A DNA stretch of 64,000 nucleotides from contig NC_134027.1 in the NCBI RefSeq assembly GCF_964204645.1, positions 1,035,501 through 1,099,500 on the forward strand. The letters are read 5' to 3'. Origin of the DNA: Tubulanus polymorphus (lineage: Eukaryota; Nemertea; Palaeonemertea; Tubulaniformes; Tubulanidae). The position numbers were made by a program, and so were the translations under genes. Shown one piece after another: positions 26,397 through 37,800 of this stretch. Position 1 is the stretch's first letter; each line of letters starts with the position of its first letter. A model generated the notes under the pieces. The model was not told the origin of the DNA. It saw nothing but the letters and a program-made list of their open reading frames with translations, and ran no database searches.

Positions 26397-29300
26397 TTAT
26401 TGTAGGAATTGATTCCCTGCATATCTCGAAAAGAGATTTACAATGATGACTCCTAAGAAGGCTACTGCCACAATCAGGTGGCTCTCCTCCTCAAAATTTG
26501 GTTGGGGAGGTGGGGGAGGACGAGCTGCACATTTGCCTTGTTTTTCTTTTATTTCGGACGCCCCGAACCTACTGCGTAATTTATATTTTGATTTGTATTT
26601 CGAAGTGAAGGCGTCTGAAGCTACGGTGCCAACCTCCTGCTCCACATTTACGGGAGAAGCAGGGTCCACCTCCTGCAAAGGAACCAACTCAAAAGGTGGA
26701 ACGATTTCTGGAGGAGTTGGTTCCTTAGGCGCGCAGATAGATGCTAACCTTTTATAAGTATCTCGTAATGCTGGAAGTGCTCTGCGGGCTGCTTCAGACT
26801 GGTCATTTTGGATGTTTTCAATGATGTCTAAATCTGGAATGAAAAAAAAAAACATTAAGGATCATGCATATTACACATAAATGACATAATGACATGTTCG
26901 CATATAATTATCGTATTTCTAGATATTAACCTATAAAATGATGCAGTTATCCAATAGGTGAATGTGACGTGATGGAAGAATGAACAAAGTTATTTTGTGA
27001 GAAGTGATCATGTCACTGGTTGTACGATATGGTTGTACGACTAACGCTGTTGTAACTACACTTTTTACCGCTCTCATAATTTGCATCATCCATTACATAA
27101 TAAGGATAAGTCGACAGTATATCATCAGTGAGGCTGATAATTGAATCTTTCAATACAATTTTTAATAATGGTATTTTTATGTCTTATATACTTATATGTT
27201 TCAGAACCAACGCCGTATGTGGACGGGTACTTTGCTAGTTGCTGGCGACTAACACTTTTGTTAATTCATTACTGGAACTACTGATTGTAATAAATTACAT
27301 CCTACAATTACCGACAATCAATTTTGGTAGCAAATCATGAATCAAAAATACACTTGATTTTTGTCTGGGGGGTGATGACGTACCAGGTTCCAGGTGACAA
27401 AAACTATACATTATAATGAATAATCAATGGAATTGTTACCCATGACCCTTGTTTTCAAAATCTGGGAACCTCTTTGGAATAACACGCATGATAACTTTTC
27501 ATTTATCAACCAATTGAAATGGATACTTTGCAACGATAAAAGATCTAATTTAACACAGATGTCGCGCTGTAAACAAAAAATTGATCGATAATCCCTTTTA
27601 TTCAGTAATTACTTTTCAATTGGAGGAGTGAAAAATTTGTCCACACTTCAGAAATCTATTCAATTATTTTGTAGAACACTTTTTGATTGCATACAGGGCC
27701 ACACTCCATCCACGATAAGTGGGAGAATTTGCATTTTATTTCCTATGAACATGAGGCAAGTGTGTATAACATATTATATTTTGTCAAAAATGAAGATAAA
27801 ATTATGACTGATTTTTTAATATTTTATTGTTTAAACTATTTACAGCATGAATTAAAACCGAAAAACGACATAAATAATTTCACTTCGCTGAATCTAAAAC
27901 CAGTAAAAACCATTTCACACAACACTGCCCGCTACTGCACCTTCAGAAACAACACTCACTACAAATAAAAAACATTCATTTTGAAGAACAATATTTCACT
28001 ATCAACACAAATGGCTGTAATTCATTCATTGTCAGCAATAGGCCTATCGGTACTCCACATATTCATTACATAACTTACCTAGAATGTATAATTCATCTTA
28101 CACCAACGATTGATTTATTCAGATCAACAAAATTCCATGCACAGCCATTTTAAAGTGGTATTCAGACTCCGCCTAATAGGCTACAGTTTGGCACCTTTAT
28201 TTTCATACCTAATTAGGCAGTTACCGGTTTTTAAGAATTGCAAAAATATGAATCTATATATCCAAACATGAGCGTTGGATTTGGTTCAGAAATATTGAAA
28301 ACATTCGTACACAATAGAATGGAAAAGATAAAAGCGTTAACAAATGTTTCTGATTGGAATTCGCAGTCCAAAGGAGACTACCATGGCTGCTGGTTGTTAA
28401 TGTCACTCGCAGTCCGAAGGAGACTATCATGGCTGCTGGTTGTTAATGTCACTCGCAGTCCAAAGGAAACCATCATGGCTGCTTGTAGTTAATGTCACTC
28501 GCAGTCCAAAGGAAACCTTCATGGCTGCTCATAGTTAACATCACTCGCAGGGTAAAAGGAAACCATCATGGCTGCTGGTAGTTAATGTCACTCGCAGTCC
28601 AAAGGAGACTATCCTGGCTGCTGGTAGTTAATGTCACTCGCAGTCCAAAGGAGACTATCCTGGCTGCTGGTAGTTAATGTCACTCGCAGTCCAAAGGAGA
28701 CTATCATGGCTGCTGGTTGTTCATGTCACTCGCAGTCCAAATGAAACCATCATGGCTGCTCATAGTTAACATCACTCGCAGGGTAAAAGGAAACCATCAT
28801 GGCGTAAGGATGATTGAAACTGAACCAGTGATGTTGCAGACGATTCATTGATGAATACGTGTCATGGCGGCTGGTAGTTAATGTCACTCGCAGTCCAGAA
28901 GGAAACAAGGAATCTTGGGCGTTTGTAAAAACTCACAGATACACCATTGAAGAATTCTATGGCAGCTGGGTGTTATTATAGCAACAAATGTACAGACGGG
29001 ACACAGACGGGATGATCTGCTCAGCTAAAGTAAGAACCACGTCCTGCGGAAGGTCACAACTAAAGTGACTCAGTACGAGGCGCCAACCATTGACCGTAAT
29101 AATGAATCCGTTAGAAATAAATCGTGTGTAAACTCTATTTACCGCAAGGCCGCAATATCTAGGATTCGCCAACAATTAGACGATGAAGATTCGGACTATG
29201 AGCCGAGCTAGTGAACAACATTCCTATCAAACATCATATCTGTAGTTTAGATCTAGTATAAGCATTGAGTGGGTGCGGCTTGAGACTAGTTCGCAGATAA

Positions 29301-30496
29301 GCTCATGATAACAGTCGCGAGATATACCTCCTTCCTGCCATGATCTCGGGATCTCAAACTGTTGTGAGCAACTACCTAGAGATACGAAGAACGAAGTTTA
29401 ACCAATAAATTAAAAAAGTGATCCTGAATTTCCTGACGATTGATCAATGATTAATAAAGAGAAAATCACATGTTGTCAGATCCTGGAGTCGCAGAGAAAA
29501 ACGAAAGTACCGTAAATACTAGTGCTACTTTTTAGCGGTATTTAAAAAGTTGGTCCCATAATGTGACGGGTATCTGGATACGGACTAAACAGCTGTCTGG
29601 TTCCTGAACAGCAGTCTAAACTGCAGTCCAGTTATTGACTAAACTATCGACAAAACCGCAGTCCAGTTATTGACTAAACGATGGACTACAGCGCAGTCCA
29701 GTTATTGACTAAAATATGGACTACACCGCAGTCCAGTTACTGATTAAAATATGGACTAAACTGTAGTCTGCTTACTGACTAAATGGACTGAACCGCGCAG
29801 TCCAATTACTTGATTTATTAATTATAAATCAGGATTTTCCATCAAGTGCATTGGTCTGGAGGCCTAGACAGTTTAAACTGTTTATGTTGTAACTTATCTC
29901 TATTGACTGGATACAGCATTGCATATGAAAAAACATGATGAATATTTCACAATTTCGACGATATTTGAAAACCAGAAACCAGGAAATGAAGTTACTTCCT
30001 CAAGTTCATTCTCATCCACCAAAGCCTCTACTCACTATTCAATTCAATTCAAACTTTATTCACCATTAGAATTATTAGCAAATTAAATTGAGTTTAAGTT
30101 GAGTAATTTAGAATAGAATAAAAGACTAGAAACATAAAATGATATTTTCAAAATAAATTGAAATGAAATCAGTGTGAGACATAAATTGTGTTTTCCGAAA
30201 TTAAAAAGAGGATTGAAATAAATTGACATTTGATGATAGAAGATTGAGACAATTTGAAATTTAGTATCCAATAATGCGGCGATTTGAGAAAAAATAAATG
30301 TGAATTTAAAATCAAATAATTTCAGATGTTGGAAATCAAATAATTTTAGATGCTTGTCACTAAAAATAATCGAGAATTTGATGAAGTAGAGTTTGTACTT
30401 ACTCAAATCACAAAACGCGCCGAGGGATAAAGGATTGAGTGTCAGGACCTCAGCGCGCACCAAGTTCAAAAGTCCCAAAAACATTTTTGTTGACAT
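26397..30496 (-). CDS. unrecognised small protein with C-terminal membrane anchor, two coding exons
   Basis: I do not recognise this protein. Exon a (30496-30403) starts at MSTKMFLGLL, the first ATG after an in-frame TAA, and stops at a strong gtaagt donor. Exon b (26833-26397) follows a pyrimidine-rich acceptor (ttttcattccag) and joins in phase (A|AT, Asn32), giving 176 residues. Residues about 33-65 look helical (LDIIENIQNDQSEAARRALP...). A Pro/Glu-rich middle, a basic patch (SKYKSKYKLRSR) and a proline run (RPPPPPQP) follow. A hydrophobic helix (about 150-166, LIVAVAFLGVIIVNLF) comes ten residues before the end, typical of tail-anchored proteins. Exon b has clear coding character; the pairing of the two exons, and absence of others in the 3.6-kb repeat-rich intron, is inference. 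Confidence 0.5.
28365..28910. repeat. 46-bp minisatellite in the intron of the small minus-strand gene
   Basis: Units tcactcgcagtccaaaggag / actatcatggctgctggtag / ttaatg repeat about ten times, with variants (catagttaacatcactcgca; gggtaaaaggaaaccatcat). A stray copy follows at 28862. The open plus-strand frame here comes from the repeat. Confidence 0.93.
28911..29595. other. non-repetitive DNA, no gene recognised
   Basis: Relatively GC-rich for the area. A 72-codon minus-strand frame at 29175-28957 lacks splice signals and known motifs, so it is left uncalled. Confidence 0.35.
29598..29815. repeat. 35-bp tandem repeat
   Basis: About six imperfect units of gcagtccagttattgactaa / aatatggactacacc, decaying to the right (tagtctgcttactgactaaa). 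Confidence 0.88.
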
Positions 30497-30700
30497 GGTG
30501 TTGATATTCAAAGTTGAATTTCCAATGTAGTTTTACTGCTGCTGTCTCTTAGTTGGTCTGCTGCTGTCTCGTAGTTGGTCTGCTGCTGTCTCGTAGTTGG
30601 TCTGCTGCTGTCTCGTAGTTGGTCTGCTACTGTCTCGTAGTTGGTCTGCTGCTGTCTCGTAGTTGGTCTGCTGCTGTCTCGTAGTTGGTCTGCTGTGCTG
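30403..30700 (-). other. exon with repeat-filled 5' UTR and start codon of the small anchored-protein gene
   Basis: On the minus strand tttacattgcag is a plausible acceptor before 30700, and gtaagtac a donor after 30403. The exon would carry the 22-bp minisatellite as 5' UTR, then ATG at 30496. Short upstream frames through the repeat end just before that ATG. Confidence 0.4.
30535..30700. repeat. 22-bp minisatellite
   Basis: About 7.5 copies of tctgctgctgtctcgtagtt+gg at 22-base spacing, nearly identical. It contains CTG triplets. In the proposed minus-strand gene it would be 5' UTR, just before the start codon. Confidence 0.96.
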
Positions 30701-31321
30701 CTGCAATGTAAAAACAATGATATACAAATCAAGAAAATCGAAAATTATTGATTCTAAGAAATAGCTAACTCGAGTTTCTATTAAATAATAATAATAATTA
30801 ACATTAAATTATAGGGTATCATTATTTTCTAAATATTAAATATAGAAGCCACCAGAATTAAGTTGAACGACGCTTCGAACGAAGGTTTCTATGGATTCGA
30901 GTCATGGTTGAATAGACTGAGCTGTCTGTGTATTACACCTAGGCATGTCAACTAGCCGCTTTAGCGGTAGACTTGAACAGCAGAAAAACTGGTTCCGAAA
31001 ACTTGATTAACGGATTTAATAAATGTCCTCAATAAAATCGCAATAGCGTCCTCGTTATTACCAGAGCGAAATTGAAAATCAAATGTTGTAATTTACTTCT
31101 AAATAAAAACACAATTTGGACAATTTTGAGCAAAAAGAACGTCACAATGGAAATGTCATAATTAAACACCTATATAATATAATCCGAACTTTCGGAACTT
31201 TGAAAATTGTCTTACATAAAACCGTATGCGAAACCTAAGGTCTATGTATACAATTTACAAGCAAGATTAATAAATAAATTTCATCGAAAGAAATAAAATA
31301 AAATGGATGACGTTTGCTTAC

Positions 31322-31404
31322 CTGAAAAATGGCCGAACTGGAAGGAGGGATCAGCTGACCTGAGTTTTTATACTGACATTGTGACGTCACTGATCCTGAC
31401 CAAT
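31322..31404 (-). promoter_or_regulatory. candidate TATA/CRE promoter and first non-coding exon
   Basis: Reading the minus strand: an inverted CCAAT (31400-31404), a palindromic cAMP-response element TGACGTCA (31382-31389), TATAAAAA (31372-31365), then about 45 bases to a CAG|gtaagc donor at 31322/31321. The spacing suits a promoter with a very short non-coding exon feeding the gene at 30.5-26.4 kb. It is motif-based only. Confidence 0.45.
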
Positions 31405-31674
31405 GAAAAGTACCAATATTACCGCCAAGTTTAGAAAATAATTTTCTGATGGGATTCGAACCTGATCAACGCCACAAAAAAGTCCATTTTGTTCGAATTC
31501 ACGCAAATTCAATTAATATCACACTGGTGTGTCCTCAGTTTACCCCAGTTATCTGTTTAATTTAATCCGTTTGACAAAATGTTTAAGATGCATTCTGAAA
31601 ATCGATTTTAAGTAAACTGAACACATACGAAATCACATACGAGACAAACTGACACACCCGAGTTATTACCACAG

Positions 31675-31745
31675 ATCTATGGTCTAGTGGTTAGAATTCC
31701 CGCCTGGTAAACCGGAGACCGCAGTTTCGAGTCCTGCCGGCACAC
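31675..31745 (+). pseudogene. tRNA-like sequence (degenerate tRNA or SINE head)
   Basis: tggtctagtggttag fits a tRNA D-arm/A box, and gtttcgagtcc fits the T-arm/B box, with 4 of 5 T-stem pairs. The anticodon loop would be ctggtaa (anticodon GGT, Thr). The anticodon stem has two mismatches and the 5' side cannot pair with the 3' acceptor strand, so it is unlikely to be a working tRNA. Confidence 0.55.
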
Positions 31746-33985
31746 GCGCTTCTTTATTTCACGGGACTTTGTAAGTTGCCCCAAGTCTTTTTCTTTTTTT
31801 AATATTTCAGATTGTGATGAGGGGTTGGCCTATTCGGTGATATTGATTTGAAGATGAAATAATTTAGTGGATAATGAATTTAGGAAAAAAGGTTACAGCA
31901 CCACTGACCCATGTTTAAAACCTACAGAAATATTTCGGATGATGGATGTAATTTCAGAGGGTATAATTTGAAACGCCAATAAGAGCAGCCCCAAATTGTG
32001 ATCGGTAGTGTGAGTGAGTGAACCCTGTGATGGCTCTCATTTAATTACGAATCTTTTCAATTCTTATTCAATTCTTTTTATTCGTTTTTCTTGGTTTCAG
32101 TTGGTTTTCCTTTTAATCAGTACACATCTCTCCTCGGAATAAAACTGTATTCTAGCCGCTGTCGCTGTTTAATTGTAAAATTCTCGTGTACAGAACTGAG
32201 CCCCACAGATAACATGGAGACCTTTTGTCGTACACGCGACAAACTGGTTTCTATCAGAACAATCCAAAACTGACCTTTTTGGTCAATCTATAGATTTCGC
32301 AGAGGGGTCTGTGTAGGGATTATTCCGGTTCGTATTGAGTATGATCTATCAGAGACCAGAGTCACAAAAAACGGTTTTTCTTTATGACAGAGATGATGGA
32401 GAGGGGGATGGAGATGACGGTGATGGTGATGATAGTACCGGAGCAATCCAAAACTGAATAACATTTCAACACCATCACTACAATTTCACCTCAGTCAAAA
32501 TTAATCTACGATTATAATTAATGCAATTCAAGACTTCATTGTTTTCAATATATTTCGATTCATTATCGATTGGCGAGAAGAGTTAACAATTCTGTCTGGT
32601 TGATACTGGCTGAATCAAACAGGCTTGATGGTCGCTGTTGTGTTTGCCTTCTTCGCTCCTGCAAAAATATAAGATGATGCGGCTTCGTTAGAAAAGTCGT
32701 TACCCATTTTATTATTACAACTTATTTTGCATCAGTTATATTGATTCGAAACGTCGTAATACTCTGTCGGTGAGAGTAATCATCTGAACTCAAATGCAAG
32801 GTCAAAATGAGTTTGGTAGAAGTTACTTTTTCTCGGAGGAAAAAAGTCAAAGTCCTTTATTTTAGTCTTCTTAAAAGTAATTGAATCCAAGAAATACGTA
32901 AACACCCATAGTTGATGATTAAACCATTACTTTTCTGACAGAAAATAAATGGTCTTCATCTTGTGGGTTTACATATTAACTCTGAGTAAACTAATCAGTC
33001 TACTAATGGTTAGTCATACCTACATTATATTATGCAGTACATTATCCAGGAAACAATCGACTTCGTCTTGTTTTAAATCCGAGTTTGAGTTTTTCAGTTT
33101 CACCGATGGCTCAGACTCGTTCCAACGGGTGACCATTGACGAAAACAATCGTTTCATTTCACATTTCAAATATGAAATCCACATTATAAACGTGACAATC
33201 ATCTTTGGACGGAACCCGGCGGTTGATGATCGTTACCATGGAAAAAGCCAGTCGCTGGGTAGCCTTCATAGCTACTTAATCATAGTAACCACAATAGGGC
33301 GATGTGATTGTAATGGTGAACGTGTTTAATACAGGTTCCTTATCGTTCTTAATGCGTCAATATTTTCCGCCATAGCCTTGGTGGGATTGAAGTCACAATC
33401 AGTCATTGGTGAACCTTTGCCCTCCTCGTCAGCTGTGTGTAAGGGAGCAGCGAATAGACATCACGCAATCGTCTCCTGACGAACCCCTTCCGCCATCATT
33501 GGTGTCGTGTGACTGTGTGAATCAAACTGACTTTAAAGAATAACAAATCTAAAGCCATGATTCATTTTAACATTTAGATTCAGTGTCCAAGGTCAGTTGT
33601 GGCATCATTGAACCCGTTTTGTTACTTTTAACCCGTTGGAACCGAGTCGCAAAATTTGAATATTTAAATTTGCAGAAACAAATAGCAAGGCGACTGCAGG
33701 ATTCGAAGCCATTTACGATCACTTTATACGACGTCACCAAAAGACGAAATGATTCCCTTGGTTGGGGCATTTAATCCATACCTCAGTGGTATTGCTAATT
33801 ACCGGCCAAAAACTTTGCAACGAGCAGCTAATCATCATGAATTTAAAATAATCGCAAGATTGACACCTAATTCCGATAACGGTTATAGAATCAGAGATTA
33901 AAACCGCTTGATTCAAGCCGATTAGAAGAACTTAAAACCGATGGATTTTCATAGTTCAGAATTTCAGTAATCGTGATCTGACAAA
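31746..33985. other. intergenic region upstream of CTDP1
   Basis: No repeat array or convincing exon. A GA-rich stretch with gatgatggagagggggatgg lies near 32390-32440. Short frames at 32949-33329 and 33567-33774 lack family motifs. The last ~100 bases should hold the CTDP1 promoter; no TATA box is evident. Confidence 0.4.
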
Positions 33986-34502
33986 ATGGCGGCCACGATG
34001 AAAGAGATCAGATTCGGCGGTAAAGCCGAGGCGAATCTGACTCGATTAAAGGTTACAAACGGTAGTAAAATCGCTAAAGGAATGATTCTAGCGCTGCTGG
34101 AACCGATGTATAAAGTAAAGAGTGACACAGTAGGTACGATCACACAGATACAAGCTAAAGTTGGCGACGTCATCTCACCGGGGTAAGTCAAAAAAGTCAA
34201 AAACATGCAAGATTATCGTTCCTTCGCGAATCGAAAAATCGATTCAAGCCCATTTTCGATAATGAGATAATGATCGGTAATATTCGAGAACCTGCCAAAA
34301 TTTATGTCTATTTATTTACGTGTGACAGAGAATAGATCATTTTTGGGGATATTTTGCTTAATCTTTTTTTTGAGACTCAATTTGGTCTGTGTCATTTGTG
34401 AAACTGTGTGTGCAGTCTAAATAAACCATCGTTTTTATCTCAATTTCATTCTATTGAAGGATTGCTAAAAAGACTTTTAAACCATGGACCAACTCGCCAG
34501 AC

Positions 34503-34541
<39 letters not shown>

Positions 34542-34882
34542 GAGTGATGATTTAACCCCTTCCTCAACAAGAGTAGTTTATTGATATATTTTCAGGCAGT
34601 CGTTGTTTGTTATTGAATCATGTGATCATCCGGTCGTAATGAAGGATATGTGCGCTGAATGTGGTGAGGATCTCAGACAGTAAGTCTCCACCGGTCGGCG
34701 GCTCACACCTCCCGCCCGGCCGGCATCTTCTCGACAATCGAAACATCTCGTCCTAGATTAACGAGAACTGAATTTATTTTGATCGTTTCAGGTTAAATGG
34801 TTTACCCGGTGATAGGAAGGAACAGGCTTCTGCATCGGTTGCTATGGTTCACAGCATCCCTGAACTGGTAGTCAGTGAAAAG
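33986..34882 (+). CDS. CTDP1: CTDP1 exons 1-3: N-terminal biotinyl-like domain
   Basis: Exons 33986-34182, 34596-34679 and 34792-34882 encode residues 1-124. They begin MAATMKEIRF and contain a biotinyl/lipoyl-type beta fold (VTNGSKIAKGMILALLEP, then QAKVGDVISPG) as in vertebrate FCP1. A Cys pair (MCAECGEDLR) follows. Donors are gtaagt, gtaagt and gtgtgt. The first intron holds an (AG)n run at 34504-34540. Confidence 0.9.
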
Positions 34883-37800
34883 GTGTGTATAGTCACTAGT
34901 TCTGTTGGACTATTTAAAACTAGTGCATTTTCTGAATGAGCAGACTGAATGAACTCATGAATATAGTTCTAGATCCACAGTTTATTAACTCTAATCGTGT
35001 TGCAACTGAAGATGATAATGAACCGAAGAGTCAAATTTAACCGATGATTGTAGAAACAACGGAGTTGAAATTAGAACTTTGAAACTGTGTGGGGTTAAAC
35101 TTGAACCGTCTTTTTGAGTGGGTGACCTGCAGGGGCTGCAGTTGCTCAAAAAGTGGTCAGAGTTAACTAGCGGATAAATGACATAGTGACAATTGAAAGT
35201 TCATTGTTACTATGGTATCTATCGGCCGGTTATCTTTTAACCAATTTTTGTGCAACTGACCCCTGAAGTTTTAAGGAGTTTGCGTTATATCGTTAAATGG
35301 TTAAGATCTGCTGATGTTTTTGTATACCACACAGTTTATGTGTTGTATTCTTCAGAATTGTTCAATTATGAATGTCTGTTTCTGTAGGAAGCTCTAGATA
35401 TCGGACATGAAGATGAAGTTCGTCTGTTGACGAATAAGAAACTGGTTTTACTCGTAGATTTAGATCAAACTCTTATTCACACGACAAATGATAATATACC
35501 GGCTAATCTGAAGGTAAAACTACTAGTGCGCCACCTGGTGATGAAAAATAATTACCAATGAACCTAACATCATTTCTGAATCCTAAATTGCCGTCCTAAA
35601 ACTCTTATAAATGTTATGACTGAGACTGATAACTGTGTATTTCAGGATGTCTTACATTTTCAACTGTGGCACGCCAATCAGAAACTGTGGTATCACACTA
35701 AATTCCGGCCGGGAACGACAAAATTTCTGCAAGAAATCTCGAAACTTTACGAGTTGCATATCTGTACATTCGGAGCTCGTATGTACGCGCATACTATCGC
35801 TGGATTAATGGATCCCGAAGGCAAATATTTCTCGCACCGTATTTTGTCACGGGATGAATGTTTCAGCGCTCACAGCAAGACGGCTAATCTCAGGTCAGAA
35901 ATACTCCAACACCCGGTTCCACAGTTCAAGCTTAAGATTTGACTCTCAAATAAAATCGATTCAAATTCAAATTCTGAGCATATTTATATGAAATTGATTT
36001 CTCGATTCAATTTCCATCAATTTGATGAAAATTCCATAATTCTCAGTGAAGTTAGATTCAACTTTGAACCCAGTTCCACAATTATAGTATAATAATCTAT
36101 ATAAAATTTCAGCTGAAAATTGTTTGAAATGAATATCTAAAACGGATAGTTGTGTTTGTGTATTGTAGGGCGTTATTTCCGTGTGGTGACGGAATGGTTT
36201 GTATAATTGATGACAGAGACGACGTCTGGAATTATGCACCGAATCTTCTACACGTGAAACCGTATCGATTCTTTAAAGGCACCGCAGACATCAACGCTCC
36301 GCCGGGTCTGTTAAAAACTGAGGAGAATACCGAGAAAACTGTCGAACCTCTCGGAGAACAGCATCATAACATGGAGGAGGATACAGTGGAGGGTGAAACC
36401 GTCGCAGGAGAACCACCAGCAGAGGGTAAACCGGTGGCAGGAGAACCACCAGCAGAGGGTGAACCAGTCGCAGGAGAACCACCAGCAGAGGGTAAACCAA
36501 TCGCAGGAGAACCACCAGCAGACGGTGAACCGGTGGCAGGAGAACCACCAGCAGAGGGTGAACCAGTTGCAGGAGAACCACCAGCAGAGGGTAAACCAGT
36601 CGCAGGAGAACCACCAGCAGAGGGTGAACCAGTCGCAGGAGAACCACCAGCAGAGGGTAAACCAGTCGCAGGAGAACCACCAGCAGAGGGTGAACCAGTC
36701 GCAGGAGAACCACCAGCAGAGGGTGAACCTTCAGAACCTGCTGATGGTGAACCGGTGGTGAGCAAAAATACTGAAAATACTGAAAGTAAAACAGCTGAAG
36801 TTGTGGAAGAAGAAAAGGAAAGTAAAAATTTGGAAACGGACACCAGTGAAGATGGTGTCACAAAATCAGAACCGACGCAGGGAGAAAACACTATAAACGC
36901 AGATGACGATAAAACAGTTGAAGCAAAGAAAAAAGTTAAAACTTCGGAAGGCGTTCAGATGATGGAAGCGGATACAAAATCGGAGGAGGCAACAAATGAG
37001 AAAAGAATAGATGAAAACACTTCGGCTCAAATAAAAGAAGACAATTCTAATGATTCAAGTCGCGCAAATGATGACGATTTAAAGGATGAAAATGATAGCA
37101 AAACGACGATGATCGAATGGGAAGATCCCGACGATTATTTGTTCTATTTAGAAGACATTTTGAAAAAGATTCACAAAGCGTTTTTCGACCTTCACGAAGA
37201 ACACAAACAACAAGCGAAATCGGAAAACATCGAACGTAAAGTTCCCGATCTGAAAAACATTATTCCATACGTGCGTCGTAAAATATTGAAGGGCGTAAAT
37301 ATTCTGTTCAGTGGTGTGATCCCTACGAATATGCCGGCCGAGAAACACCGAGCGTACCAGGCGGCCGTAGCTATGGGCGCGACGGTGCATTGTAGCCTGG
37401 TGCCGCGGTCCGGAGCGAACGACCCGCGAGCCACGACGCACGTCGTCGCGACGAAACCCGGAACCGAGAAAGTGTCGGCGGCGAAACGACTTAAACGAGT
37501 TCACATCGTTACCGTTGACTGGTTGTGGTGCTGCGCGTACCGCTGGGACTGGGTCAGCGAGGGTTTATTCCCGCTACTCGCGAGTGACACGAGGAACTCG
37601 GCGCTGTTTGAACTCGGTTGTTACAGCCCCGTCCCCGGTAAACTATCCTCGAAACGGAAAAAACCGTGCGACGACTCGACGGACTGCGACGCGGCGTCCG
37701 GGGAAAACCCGGTCGATAAACGACAGCGCAAAAATGACGAAGCGTTGTCGACGGCGACCGAATTCGAAGTCGGATTGTTGGATCCGTCGTCGTCGAACGT

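Noticed and set aside
26443-26757. 104-codon plus-strand frame
   Set aside because: It is antisense to the better-supported minus-strand exon 26833-26397, which has an acceptor site and coding character.
28957-29175. 72-codon minus-strand frame as an extra exon of the small anchored-protein gene
   Set aside because: No acceptor/donor pair in compatible phase was seen, and the two flanking exons already join in phase.
31675-31745. Functional tRNA-Thr
   Set aside because: Two mismatches in the anticodon stem and no acceptor-stem pairing.
32949-33329. 126-codon plus-strand frame
   Set aside because: No recognisable motif, no splice context, and a comparable antisense frame exists.
36291-36891. 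Long antisense and out-of-frame reading frames over the CTDP1 repeat
   Set aside because: They are shadows of the 33-bp coding repeat in CTDP1 exon 6.
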